Part shown: piece after piece, positions 20,178 to 31,400 of the stretch
Position numbering within the stretch: the stretch's first letter is position 1
How the letters are laid out: each line of letters starts with the position of its first letter
DNA from: Euclidia mi
Taxonomy: Eukaryota > Arthropoda > Insecta > Lepidoptera > Erebidae
Assembly: GCA_944739405.2 (NCBI GenBank)
Contig: OX123182.2
Coordinates: 93,798,051-93,862,050, forward strand
Reading direction: 5' to 3'
DNA: 64,000 nucleotides
The notes under the pieces: generated by a model
The model's input: only the letters and a program-made list of their open reading frames with translations
The model's database searches: none
What the model was told of the DNA's origin: nothing
Position numbers and translations under genes: made by a program

Positions 20178-23030
20178 AATTATATTTCAGAATATACAAA
20201 GCCTTTACAACAAACAGCACATAGTGGAAGCCTTCATTCAACAAAATCCAAAATATGAAGCTATTTGCTTATCGGAGTCTTGGCTAACAGAAGAAAAGAA
20301 ACAATTAATGCGGTTTAGCGGCTATAAGTTTGGAGCATCATACTGTCGGCAAAACCGAACAGGTGGCGGCGTCTGCATCCTTTTACAAGAACATATTGAG
20401 TTCGCGGAAATAAGCGATATTACTAAAATGTCCATAGAATATGTACTGGAAGTCTGTGCTGTAAAATTAAATAAAGAAAATATAGTTATAGTAAACATGT
20501 ATTGGAATAGGAGATAGGAAGATATATTCTACAAACAGTTAAAATTAATTCTTGAACGTATAAACAATAAATACTCTAAATTCCATGTAATTTTAGGAGG
20601 CGATTTTAATGTAAATGTCTTAGAGAATAATATCAAAACTAACAATCTTTTAGAACTCATGTTGGAATATAAATTTATACAACAAATTAAAAAACCTACA
20701 CGGATTACTCAAAACACAGCAACATGTATTGATCTTATATTTACAAATTTCCATGATAAATACTTATACACGATTGTCGAAGAGCTCGGTCTCTCAGATC
20801 ACTGCGCCACAGTGATACATACCACCCCACATCATCAAAGTAAACAAACAATATGGCATACTAAAAAAAGACTGTTTAGTAATAAAAATATAGAACTATT
20901 CAAAGAAAATTTAAAAGATCTTGATTGGACTGACATAATAAAAAGTGAAAAAACTTTAAACGAAAACTACGAAACTTTTAATAAAATCATGCAAAATACC
21001 CTAAATAAAAGTATACCTAAAAGAAAAATAAAACTAAAAACTAATAACCAAAAACACTGGCTTACTACTGGTATTAAAATCTCGTGTAGAAATAAACGGC
21101 TACTGAAAATTATTTCACTCAAATCTGATAATCGGTTAATAAAACAGCATTACAAAAGCTATGAAAAAATCTTAAAGAAAACCGTCTTAGCGGCAAAGAA
21201 AATTCATTTTATACAAAGGCTCAAGAAATCCGATAACAAAATGAAAACTATGTGGAACATCATTAACGAACGCACGAATAAAAAAACTATAAAAGAAAAA
21301 AACAACATACAATTAAAAATTAATAATACCATCACTGCCGACCCTAATCTCATAGCCAACACGTTTAATGATTTCTTCTCATCGATTGGAGAAAGTAACA
21401 CCCAAACTTCTGGAGATGGCCGTCACGACGTTTCTATACAACATACTGAAAATACCATGTTCCTTAGCCCGGTTGAACCCTACGAAATTTATACTCTACT
21501 CAAAAACCTCAAAAATAAACAAAGCCACGGCGTAGATGAAATACCACCTTTACTAATGAAGCGATGCGCTGAAGAACTAACTCTGCCATTCTATTTATTA
21601 ATAAACCAATCTTTCGAGGAAGGCACTTTTCCTGACCATCTAAAAAAGGCGACCATTAAACCTATACATAAAAAAACTCTAAAACGGATCCCAACAATTA
21701 CCGCCCAATAGCCCTTTTGCCAACAGCCTCAAAGATATTCGAAAAAGCCATGTGCAGCCGAGTTTATAATTTCTGCGAGAAATATAAAATATTCAATGAA
21801 TGCCAAAACGGCTTTAGAAAGAATAGATCAACCACATTAGCAATATATAAATTTATACAGGAGACTCTTAACATCTTAAATGACAGAAAATATGCAGTTG
21901 GGTTACTTCTCGACATGACAAAAGCCTACGATAAAGTTCAATACCATGTATTACTAAAAAAAATAGAAGGAATCGGCATTCGCGGCGAGGCTCATAAATG
22001 GTTCACGTCATATTTAAGAAATAGACAACATCAGGTAGAAATAACATTTTATAATCATAAAATCAATGAAATAGAATATATCAGATCAAATATGAAAATA
22101 ATTAACACTTCTATCCCACAAGGTAGTATCATTGGGTGTCTCTTATTTCTGATATATATTAACGACCTTCCTAGACACATAGATGGACCATGCGTGCTAT
22201 TCGCGGACGACATTTCTCTTAGCACCTCATGTAAAAACAATATTTACGTAAACGAACAGCTATCAAATACGCTTAACAAATCAATATCTTGGATGAACGA
22301 CCACAACCTCGAAATTAACTTTACGAAAACTAAAATTATGCCTTTCCACCCCCGTCAAAAGACTCCATTAGAATTGAACTTCATTTACAAAAACATTAAA
22401 ATAGAAACTGTCTCTGAATTCTCGCTCCTCGGCCTAACAATAGATACTCATGTTAATTGGAAATCACATGTCCAGAAAATAAGGGCCAAAATCTCAAAGT
22501 TTACTTACGCTTGCCGCGAAGTCAAAAAGACGACCAATCTGCAAACTGCTCTAGCGACTTACTATGCGTACGCTTACGCATGGTTCAGCTATGGCATTAT
22601 TTTGTGGGGCAATAGTACAAACGCGCAAACTCTCTTTACACTACAAAAAAAGATTATCAGGATTTTAGTAAATATAGACGAAACCGACACTTGTAAACCT
22701 CATTTTAAAGAACACGATATTTTAACCCTGCCCTCAATATATATATTAGAAATTTGCAAATTTGTGCGAAAACACAAAGAATTCTTCACTAAAAGAGAAG
22801 ACAAACAAACAAGATACACACTACGACATAAAAATAGGCTAAACCTTCCCAGCTCTAACTTAAACCTACATTCAACAAGTACATACGCAATGTCCATAAA
22901 ACTATACAATAAATTACCTGATACAATAAAGGAAGAAACAAAATTTAACCGATTTATAAATAAAGTAAGATTATTACTATTAAGTAAATGTTATTATAGC
23001 ATCAATGAGTACCTAAACGATACTTTTTAA
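20170..23030 (+). pseudogene. LINE ORF2: AP-endonuclease and reverse transcriptase, two lesions
   Basis: The frame begins near the ORF1 stop (FKIIFQNIQSLYNKQHIV) and carries an AP-endonuclease with CLSESWL, VILGGDFNVNVLE and LGLSDHCATV (catalytic Asp and SDH). A TAG at 20,515-20,517 breaks it. The linker and RT fingers run to about 21,711, where one lost or gained base in an A-rich run (about 21,670-21,690) shifts the frame. The next frame (from 21,717) has ALLPTASKIFEKAM-type sequence, LLLDMTKAYDKVQYHVLL (motif A), SIPQGSIIGCLLFLIYINDL (motif B) and LFADDISLST (catalytic FADD). A TAA ends it at 23,028-23,030. With the two lesions it is not translatable as one protein. Confidence 0.8.
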
Positions 23031-23340
23031 ATTAATATTAAATAAATAATTTTAATACCCACTAACTATAATTAAGCATAAACAAGATAACAAGATAACA
23101 GAATAATACATATAATTATACTTAATATAATAATGAAATATTTATTGAAAGAAAAATTATCCATTAAATTAATTAGTATTATTAGTAAATATAACGAATT
23201 ATTATGCTCTCTTCCTCCCTTCTATTTTTTGCTGTGCCCGACAGGGTCCATGATGATCTCATAGTTCCTAAGTTACATCTAAGCTCACATTGTGGAATGC
23301 AAATAAAGATTACTGAATTACTGAATTACTGAATTCATAC
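23031..23340 (+). other. LINE 3' UTR with octamer-type tail
   Basis: AT-rich 3' UTR containing 'gtgcccgacagggtccatga' and 'aatgcaaataaagattactg'. The three-fold 'attactga' repeat at the end would be the reverse-transcription start tail. Confidence 0.6.
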
Positions 23341-23749
23341 AAAACAAACAAAATCTTACTTTTCAGCTTAGAAAACTGTATCCTTTCTCCTACCCTTGCA
23401 ACTCGTTTAAGCTGTACTGCAATCTTTGGCAGTACAACTCAGATTCGTGTAAATATTTCAAAGAAAATTATTCATAAATATTAATATCTTCATAAAAACG
23501 GCAATGGACGCCGTTCATTTTCATTACCTAATCAAATGAAAATGTTCGCGTGGCTTGTGAAGTTATAAAAAACAAATTAAAACCGCATGTATCGTATGTA
23601 AATATGATAAATGCCGTAATATTTTAATTAAATTATGAAAATGGCTTATGCAACATGTCACGAGAAGGTGGGGCGGTATTTTAAACTGTTGGTTAGGTGA
23701 ACCAGGGACTATATGTTGGAATAAAGCTTTGTTTACTGGAATATATAAA
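23341..23749. other. Unassigned DNA
   Basis: No domain-bearing ORF; the 79-codon minus-strand ORF (23,563-23,802) is not recognisable. Confidence 0.3.
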
Positions 23750-23935
23750 CTTATGTATATATTTTGTTTTGCGTAACTGACTGACACACAACGCATAGCC
23801 AAAACTATATGTTCCCCGAGGACCGTAGGGGTGCACTAAGTAGGGATTTCCCGAAATGCCCACGAGATTGGGCAGAAACGGTTAAATAAAAAAGGGCGGG
23901 CATTCTTTAATAAAAATATATATACTAAGTCTCTT
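23750..23935 (+). mobile_element. Helitron-like fragment
   Basis: Shares 'taactgactgacacacaacg', 'ccgtaggggtgcactaag' and 'agggatttcccgaaat' with the reverse complement of 51,553-51,758, so it is the same family in opposite orientation. The CTAG end is not preserved. Confidence 0.5.
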
Positions 23936-25624
23936 TGTTTTAATACTTGTCTTATAAGTTTGCGAATGGAAAAATGTTCCTAGCCTTCGTAATTTTAAAG
24001 ATTATTGTTTCTTTCTGAGAACCACAGGTTTGCGGCACTTTCAAATTAGACGCTCGGTATTGGACTAATGTCACACGACACCCAGCTGACCATTATCTAT
24101 TGCCTTAATCTTAAAGAATCTAATTTGAAAGCTCCATTAGTCGTGTATTGTCGGAGGACTAGAAACTGGACATGACTTTTGCATGGATAGCCTAGGGGTT
24201 TCAGCAGTAGCGTCACTGTTTCTTATTAGACCGACAGGACTTTATTCCTACTCAGGGCATAATTTTGTGTGATATACAAACATTTGTTGCAGGTCGAGAT
24301 GTCTTTTTTGTTTTCTTTGTTGTAAATGTCCCCCGCGATACAGGATATCCTAGTGCGGGCCTAGCTTTTAAGAAATGATCTTTAATTAAGATAAACACAA
24401 TGTATACAAACGAACTTTTGAAGCCATTCATAGTTTCGCTCAGTCTACTTAAAACTGGTGCAGAAAGAAGATAAGTAGGTAGTCTTGATCCACAGGAATC
24501 TTCATGCGCAGAATTCTTGTGTATATGTAAAATGTTGTGTATAATTGTATTTTTTTAAATTGCGACCTTTTTTTAGTCAAGCTAATTTTTGTTACTTAAA
24601 CAACTCTCGTTTTATGTCGAGAAATTACAAAGTTCCCACACTGTACACAATCATGTTGAATAAATAGTATAGAATCTTGTACGTCGGTCAAACCTGTCCG
24701 TCAGGCTCGGCTGTGCAGCGAACACTAGATTACTTGAAAACGCCCGTCTGACCAACGGCCGAAATAAACCAATTGAATTCCGTCGTCGACTTCTTATCAG
24801 ATTGAATAGATTTTACAAGACGATTGAATTACAATTCTAAAGTATTTAAAATATAAGATTTACTACAAATAAACTAATTGTAATCTAAATTAAAACTGCA
24901 AGTAAATTTAATAATATATATTGTATAAAATTTGAGTTAACTTTGGCCTGATGCATCATTCGTCATATAGTTATCCTGGTTGTATCCAAAATTTCTACCT
25001 TGAATCTCGGGGTTCAGTGGCAGAACCAGGGGGCAAGAGTTCTAGGAAGCTGTAGCCTACGCCTACAAAAAAATCTGTTAACAAACAAAGGAAAGGAAAT
25101 ACTAAAAGAAACTTCTTAGTTTTACCTATATAAAACCTACCTTTACATATTCCATGGCTCAGATCATTGTCAGTATACTCGGGGCAACTACCTCCTTATG
25201 AAGACTGTCAAAGATCCTCATGCAAGACGGGACCATCGGACTGCCAGTGTAACGTCCCCCGCGAGGCACATGCCAAGCAATCATCAACAATTTAATACGC
25301 ACATAATTATATTTTCTAAAAGTTCGTGGTTGGCGCCGTTGGTTTTGAACACAAACCCGCTGTAACTTAACTAGGCTATTTCATCGTCATTCATCATCAT
25401 TATGAATTTAAATTTTGAGCTGCATTTAACCAGATTTCCAGCCGGTCCAATGTGCGCAAAATGTGACGTTGACAAGGTCACAGGCTTTTACGTCAACTGT
25501 GAGCAAAAATCTTAAAATATCTGTGCCGTGAACAAAAGCATTACCAAACATTTTATTTTTCACCGTTTGATCTTGTTTAGACTTGCTTTTGTTGTCAAAA
25601 AATAACTCCAGCTCTAAGAATAGG
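23936..25624. other. Unassigned DNA with repeat debris
   Basis: No recognisable coding sequence. A stretch at about 25,165-25,285 ('tgccagtgtaacgtcccccg') is related to 42,790-42,880 ('ccctgtaacggctgtctaag' region), a low-identity interspersed repeat. Confidence 0.3.
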
Positions 25625-25815
25625 TATTGGGTCGCAGGGGACTTTACAAACATTTACACAAGGGACACAAAATACACCTAGACTTGAAACAACAAATTGA
25701 TGGTGACATAGTATTGTTCGTGGGGGTCGAACCCATAACACTCGACGCACTGCTTATCAACGAAGCAACCGCTTAATATACTACGTAATGCGTGCAGTCA
25801 CTTACACATACTTAG
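25625..25815 (-). repeat. Reversed tRNA-like SINE fragment
   Basis: Minus-strand reading gives 'attaagcggttgcttcgttg' and 'cgtcgagtgttatgggttcg', a tRNA-like head with B-box GGGTTCGACCC, followed by a body related to 17,495-17,680. Confidence 0.5.
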
Positions 25816-26010
25816 ACAAAGCAACAAAATAAAGAGACATCTGTTTAAAAAAAATGTAACTATGCAAAGTGTGTTAAATCCAGTTCAGAGATTTGTCACC
25901 ACATGGGACATCACCGTGTAATCGATTTTTTTTTGTATCTACTCCAAGTATTTTTTCCATTGCTTGATTTTGCGAAGTACAGCGCACCCAAGAACAGGCC
26001 TTATTGCTAA
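25816..26010. other. Unassigned flank of the composite Helitron
   Basis: Unique-looking AT-rich DNA ending in A26010, the host base beside the CTAG terminus. Confidence 0.3.
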
Positions 26011-26176
26011 CTAGCTGACCCAGCGAACTCCGTATCGCCTTTTTAAGAGTTTATATTTAATTCCCTTTTTTCCAAGCCCCTTTTCCAAAGTTATCATTGA
26101 CTAAGCGCTTAATCTCTTATCATTCCAAGGACTATAAATGATGCAAAAACAAACATAGATTTTTATATAATATTGA

Positions 26177-26920
26177 ATTCCCCATTCCTTAAAATATCGG
26201 CAACGATACCCATATCGACTTTAAAAAAATCCCGTTTGCCATCTTTGATTTCCTATCCGCCATCTTTGATCACGAAATAGATGTTGTATTTAGATTCGCC
26301 ATCCCTTAAACATCGGAGACGATAACCATATTGATTTTTTAAAACTTTTTCATCCGCCATCTTTGATCACGAAACAGATGTCAGATTTAGATTCCCCATC
26401 CTTTTAAATATCGGCGATGATACCCATATCAACTTTAAAAAAAAAACCCGGCCGCCATCTTTGATTTCCTATCCGCCATCTTTGATCACGAAATAGATGT
26501 TGTATTTGGATTCACCATCCCTTAAATCATCAGAGACGATACCCATATTGATTTATAAAAATTTTCCCATCCGCCATTTTTGATTTCCCATCCACCATCA
26601 TGAATCACGAAATAGATGTTGTATTTGGATTCCCCATCCCTTTAAACATCAGAGACGATACCAATATTGATTTTTTTAAATTTTCCCATCCGCCATCTTT
26701 GATTGCCCATCCGCCATCTTTGATCACAAAATAGATGTTGTATTTCGATTTTCCACCCCTTAAAATATCGAAGGCGATACCCATATTGATATTTAAAATT
26801 TTCTCATCCGCCATCTTTGATTTCCCGTCCGCCATCTTGGATCACTAAATAAATTTCATTTTATTAATCAGCGTCCCGAAAATCTCGAAAACGATACCCA
26901 TATAGATTGTATCCTACTCG
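26177..26920. repeat. Minisatellite of ~90-125-bp units in the Helitron
   Basis: Seven diverged units begin with 'attccccatcccttaaa'-like sequence at about 26,174, 26,301, 26,391, 26,511, 26,628, 26,749 and 26,865. Each contains 'gatacccatattga' and one or two 'ccgccatctttgat' blocks. The unit length varies because the second block is present or absent. The minus-strand ORF of 76 codons over it merely translates the repeat. Confidence 0.75.
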
Positions 26921-26929
26921 TTTAGCCTT

Positions 26930-27260
26930 TTTTTTGCCTTTGACCCAACCCTCCCGTTTGACCATTTTATTATTTTTGTCTGGCCCCTAAAAGTTGTGGC
27001 GTAATTTTATAAAGCCTATAGCCTTTCGGAATAATTGGGCTATCATAGGCAATAACAATTTTTAAAATCCGACTGCTAGTTTCTGAGATTTGCCGACATT
27101 ATGTTTTAGCCTTTTTAGCCTTTTGCCCGGCCCCAAAGGGTCGAAGCGTTATGTTATATAGCCTATAGCCTTCCGGAATAACTGGGCTATCGTATACAAA
27201 AAGATTTTTTCAGATCCGACCGGTAGTTCCTGAGATTAGCGCGTTCAAACAAACAAACTC
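26930..27260 (-). repeat. Duplicated Helitron subterminal block
   Basis: Two diverged copies of 'tatagcctatagcctt.cgg aataa.tgggctatc' (about 27,010-27,055 and 27,150-27,200) precede the 5' terminus. This block is the conserved subterminal part of the same family at 62,320-62,360. Confidence 0.55.
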
Positions 27261-27271
27261 TTCCGCTTTAT

Positions 27272-27285
27272 TATAATAATAATAA
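27272..27285 (+). repeat. TAA microsatellite at the array's left edge
   Basis: 'tataataataataa' joins the Helitron end to the first RLE-LINE copy and is the presumed insertion target. Confidence 0.7.
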
Positions 27286-27287
27286 AC

Positions 27288-27338
27288 CCCTCTGGGGCAG
27301 TCGTTATCTCATCATGAGACTAACGCAATCTCAGAGGG
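27288..27338 (+). ncRNA. Nested helix at the 5' end of copy A (ribozyme candidate)
   Basis: CCCTCTG (27,288-27,294) pairs with CAGAGGG (27,332-27,338). Between them CGTTATCTCA (27,302-27,311) pairs with TGAGA and TAACG (27,315-27,325, one bulged C) around the loop TCA. A 7-bp outer helix at the extreme 5' end enclosing a hairpin recalls P1 and P3 of HDV-like ribozymes found at 5' ends of R2-type LINEs. I could not identify P2, P4 or the catalytic C. Confidence 0.3.
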
Positions 27339-27811
27339 CAGAGTAACAGCTTTCAAACATCACCTTTGTCTTGTGATATATATCACAGGATAGAAAGAAA
27401 GCTTACAAACCGCAGGGCAGCTTTGTGGCGAGCTGAATGTGTGTGGCGACACTGCGGTCCCGAATACTTCAGGGAGTCGGTCAGGGCCTCGTCTCCGGCT
27501 TGCTTTTACTGGCTGGTCGGAGTGGATTTCCAAGAGCGCCCGCAGGACTTTCGACTCTGGCTTGCCTTAGTCGGCCGGCCAGAGGGAAGTCGCAAGAGCT
27601 ATTTGCTCGGGGGTGGAAGTGTCATTTTCAAGGGCGTAATTATGGGGAAACCCGCTCCGGGTCACGAGACCCGCTATGGCGAAACCGGTGCCGCACCGCT
27701 CTACACCCCTAGCCGCTCACACCGGTGTTGCCCTCTTGTTGCCTTTATGGTAGAGTTTGTTTGCCTTGGCGGCTATTTAGAGAGGGTCCATCTAGTGAGC
27801 TGGCGAGTCAC

Positions 27812-27856
27812 CGTCTGCCCCTTTTCGACGTACTATAAGAGTACTTAGGGCAGACG
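27812..27856 (+). ncRNA. Leader stem-loop of copy A, covarying with copy C
   Basis: Outer stem CGTCTGCCC (27,812-27,820) with GGGCAGACG (27,848-27,856), inner stem GTACT with AGTAC (27,830-27,844). Copy C has the same two-stem architecture with compensatory differences in the outer stem. Confidence 0.65.
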
Positions 27857-28097
27857 CCGGCTTTCATCCATAGTTTTCATCTAAACCTATCCATTAAACA
27901 CCCATCCCAATAGCCCAGAGTAATTAGTTTCCATATAAGTAGCAATAGGCCCTCACCTGCTGCGGCTAACCCGTGACTGTACTTAATAGTGCGGTGATGG
28001 AGGCGCCTCAGTAGGTGTTCCATTACATTCTAGATTAAAACTCTCAAAGGGCCTCTGCGCGTTGGACCTATGTCTCCGTGTACGCCTGCCAAAGGGC

Positions 28098-28131
28098 CGG
28101 GTATTATTCTAACAAATTAGAATAATACCCG
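28098..28131 (+). ncRNA. Leader hairpin before the internal TAA repeat, copy A
   Basis: A 15-bp perfect stem (CGGGTATTATTCTAA and its complement) with the loop CAAA. The equivalent hairpins in copies B and C contain a compensatory A-T to C-G change and a longer stem. Confidence 0.7.
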
Positions 28132-28144
28132 AGAAAGAGAAACA

Positions 28145-28169
28145 AATAATAATAATAATAATAATAATA
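28145..28169 (+). repeat. Internal TAA/AAT microsatellite, copy A
   Basis: About eight AAT units between the leader segment and the ORF-bearing segment. Shorter runs occupy the same place in copies B (32,380-32,393) and C (37,629-37,640). Confidence 0.75.
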
Positions 28170-28418
28170 TGGCAACCCCAGCTGTCAACACCGGGTCTAA
28201 AATTTTGTTGTTTAGATTTTAGAATTTTTATAATTTATCAAAGTTAATGCATATATTATAAATCAATCCGAATTACAGGAAGATCAAAGAAATAAGTATT
28301 TAAATAAAATATGTCTATTACACCACAAGCAAAACATTTAGAAAAAATATATAGTTACGATGACATTAAAACTGTCAAAAGAAATAACAACAAGATAATA
28401 TACAAATAAATAACGGAA

Positions 28419-31400
28419 ATGTTGACAAGAAATGCCACGAAACAATTACAAGCACAAACAACAACCCCGGGCTCGTCGCTGAGCTCCGCCTCGCAGCCAT
28501 CGAGGCCCGCGCCAACATTACCAGCGGCTGCAGTTGCGTCGAGCTCAAGCGACGAGTACTTCTCGCCGCCGTCGTTGCCGTCACCTGTGCGTCGGAGAGG
28601 CAGAGGCCGGCCACCAGCCTGCCTGGGACCACGAGACCCACCAGTCTCAAACAGGGTCCTCGCTGCTGGTGGTAATGTGCAGCGCATGCGATGGACAGAA
28701 TCCATCAACGAAAACGTCATGCGTGCATATTTTGGGGCTACAGAGGGGGGGACTAAACTCACTGCGTATCGCAGTCGCATGCTCCTTCTGTTTCAGGCTT
28801 TGGAACCAGGTATCAACGTTACGGCTCAACGATTGTCGGATCAGGTGCGAGTTATCCAGCGTAGTAATAAGCTGGATAACGTCGTACTTGATAGGCTACG
28901 CTCAGAATACTTACCTACGAGCCAGGCTGTTCACGTCCAACCCGCTAGTGCTCCCGTAAACACAGATACACCGCGGACGGGTAATAATGCCGATGTGGAG
29001 GTGGATGATATGGTTTGTATCGTAAGTGTTCAGTACAATGAGGAGGTTATGGATGCTTTGAAATGTGCGATTGAACAATATCGGTACATGTCACCAACAA
29101 TTAGGCCGCGCCTGCCCCGGTTGCCTATGCATAGACGAAATATAGCGCTGGTAGGTGCCCTTGATTCACTATTAACTAGTTTTCTAGAAAATAGTGAAAA
29201 TCTTGGTGATACGCACTCAATTCTGTACTGCGCCGCCGTAGCGGCATGTCGTATGGCAGGTGTCAAGTTTCAAGAACATGATACTGTCATGCGACAAAGA
29301 TCTGCTGTCCCGGCGTGGCAGTGCAGAATTGAGCGGCGTATTGCTGAGACAAGGGCGCTTATTGGTAAGCTAATATGCTTTAGGTCTGGGAATACACGTC
29401 CCAGGGTCATGCGCTTTGTGCGCCGAGCCTTCTTGGGGACTGGCATCAGTCCTCATGAATATACATCTCGGATCACAGAGCGCATTGACTTCCTAAAGCA
29501 GAAAGTCTATGCATGGGCAAATCGGATTCGCAGATATAAAAAACGCGTGGACCGATATATGTTGCATCGTACATTTCAAAGGGACCAAAAGTGGGTTTAT
29601 AGAAACTGGGACCGACCAGACCAAGATGTGGCTAATGGGCAGCTGCTGGATGCAGACGCCACAAACCGGTTTTGGCGTAGAATATGGTCGGCGCCTATTG
29701 GTCACACTGAGGGTGGTTGGATTCGGGATGTTGAACGGACATGTGAACATATTCCAGAGATGGATAACGTAGTCATTTCAGGCGAAGATGTCACTAGTGC
29801 AGTCCGGTCGTTATCCAATTGGAAATCTCCAGGACCGGATGGACTGCACAATTACTGGCTGAAATGGCTACGTAGTTCACATGGCCGGTTAGCATCCCAA
29901 TTTCAATCATCCATAGAATCTGGATCGATCCCAGATTTCATGACAACTGGAGTAACCCACTTGCTCCATAAGACAGGTAGTACCACAGAGCCCGGTAATT
30001 ATAGGCCGATTACATGTTTGCCATCGGTCTATAAACTTCTTACTTCTATTCTGAGGGCTAAAATATTAAAGCACATAGAGTTAAATTCCATTATGTCGCA
30101 CACTCAGAATGGATGTAAGAAGGGGGCTCGTGGTACTAAGGAGCTCCTCCTTATAGATATGACCATTAGCCAACAAGTTCGGCGTAACCGAAAGGATCTG
30201 GCGGCATGTTGGATAGACTACAAGAAAGCGTATGATTCTGTGCCACATACATGGCTTTTGAGGGTGTTGGAGTTGTATAAAATAAATAAAACTCTACGCA
30301 CCTTCTTAAGGTCATGTATGGGGCAATGGAAAACGGTTCTTGGCTATCCAGGATGCCGACTGATCCAGGGAAATGGCGAACTTGTTAAAATTGAGCGGGG
30401 TATCTTCCAGGGCGACAGTCTGAGCCCGTTGTGGTTTTGCTTAGCGCTGAACCCTCTTAGTACATTACTAGAGGGTTCAGGGTTAGGTTATAGGCTACGC
30501 AGAGGTGGTCAGGTCATATCCCACTTGTTGTTCATGGATGACTTGAAGCTGTTTGCTCACACCAATTCACAGTTGATGGATTTACTAAAAATTACTGAAA
30601 GTTTTAGTAATTCTATCAAAATGGAATTTGGTGTGGATAAATGTGCAGTGATACATGTGAAACAAGGAAGGATGGTGGAATCTGAAGGGATTCAACTCTC
30701 AGATTCTATTAACCTCAGATCACTTCTGCGAACCAATACCTATAAATACTTGGGTATGTCACAGGCCTTATGTATTAACGAGACAGACATGAAGCAATCG
30801 TTGCAAGAACGTTTCTTTGGTCGCCTGACAAAAGTACTGAAAAGTCTTCTGTCAGGTGGCAATAAGGTTCGAGCTTGCAACGGTTGGGTCATGCCGGTTC
30901 TGAGGTACTCCTTTGGCATACTCAAGTGGACTCAGACTGAGTTAGACGCCCTGGACAGAAAGGTGCGTACAATGCTGACAGCTTACCGGATGCATCATCC
31001 ACGCTCGTCCGTAATGAGGTTGTATATTCCGCGGAAGTGTGGAGGTCGTGGCTTTTTAAATGTCAAATCTCTACACAACCGCGAAGTATGCAACCTCAAA
31101 GAATATTTTCTCAACGCGAGCGTGGATATGCATCGGGACGTTGTCGCAGTGGACGCCGGATTAACCCCGCTCAGTTTATCGAAGGACAACTGGCGCAGAC
31201 CTGTAGTGCTTAGCACTGACGATCGCAAGCTTGTTTGGCAGAGCAAGGAGCTTCATGGCAGGTTCTACCGGGCTCTACATGGGCCGGAAGTAGACTTATT
31301 AGCCTCGGTGAACTGGCTACGCTTCGGTGACCTCTTTGGGGAAACCGAAGGGTTTGTCTGTGCAATTGCTGACGAAGTGATCAAGACGAATAACTACCGG

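Larger units (their letters stand above)
18366..23340 (+). mobile_element. CR1-like LINE, nearly full length
   Basis: A two-ORF non-LTR retrotransposon: a ~590-bp leader, ORF1 (18,960-20,177), an overlapping ORF2 (to 23,030) with endonuclease and reverse transcriptase, and a ~300-bp 3' UTR ending in a short tandem repeat, 'attactga' three times near 23,308-23,333. Octamer-type tails instead of poly(A) are typical of CR1-group LINEs. Only one stop and one frameshift disrupt ORF2, so the copy is young. The 5' boundary is an estimate from the GC shift near 18,366. Confidence 0.7.
26011..27285 (-). mobile_element. Helitron (minus strand), main part, split by LINE array
   Basis: The left edge is CTAG (26,011-26,014), the Helitron 3' end read on the minus strand, next to host A26010. 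The right part has the family's 5' subterminal sequence, 'gattagcgcgttcaaacaaa' and 'caaactcttccgctttatta', also seen in the complete 193-bp copy at 62,258-62,450. Where the terminus should follow, the sequence runs into a TAA microsatellite and then the LINE array. The missing terminus ('attagtataga') is found at 41,669-41,679, beside a T. An internal minisatellite fills 26,177-26,920. No helicase ORF. Confidence 0.75.
27286..28144 (+). other. Copy A leader segment
   Basis: An 859-bp, mostly GC-richer leader that precedes an internal TAA repeat. Its last ~350 bp match the leader of copy C and its last ~190 bp that of copy B; the first ~500 bp are unique here. It holds several predicted hairpins (27,288-27,338; 27,812-27,856; 28,098-28,131). 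A 160-codon ORF (from 27,366) has an unusual start and no recognisable domain, and I do not count it as a gene. Confidence 0.65.

Noticed and set aside
27366..27848. 160-codon ORF in the leader of copy A
   Set aside because: No recognisable domain, cysteine/glycine-rich low-information sequence, and absent from copies B and C because their leaders are shorter; treated as leader RNA.
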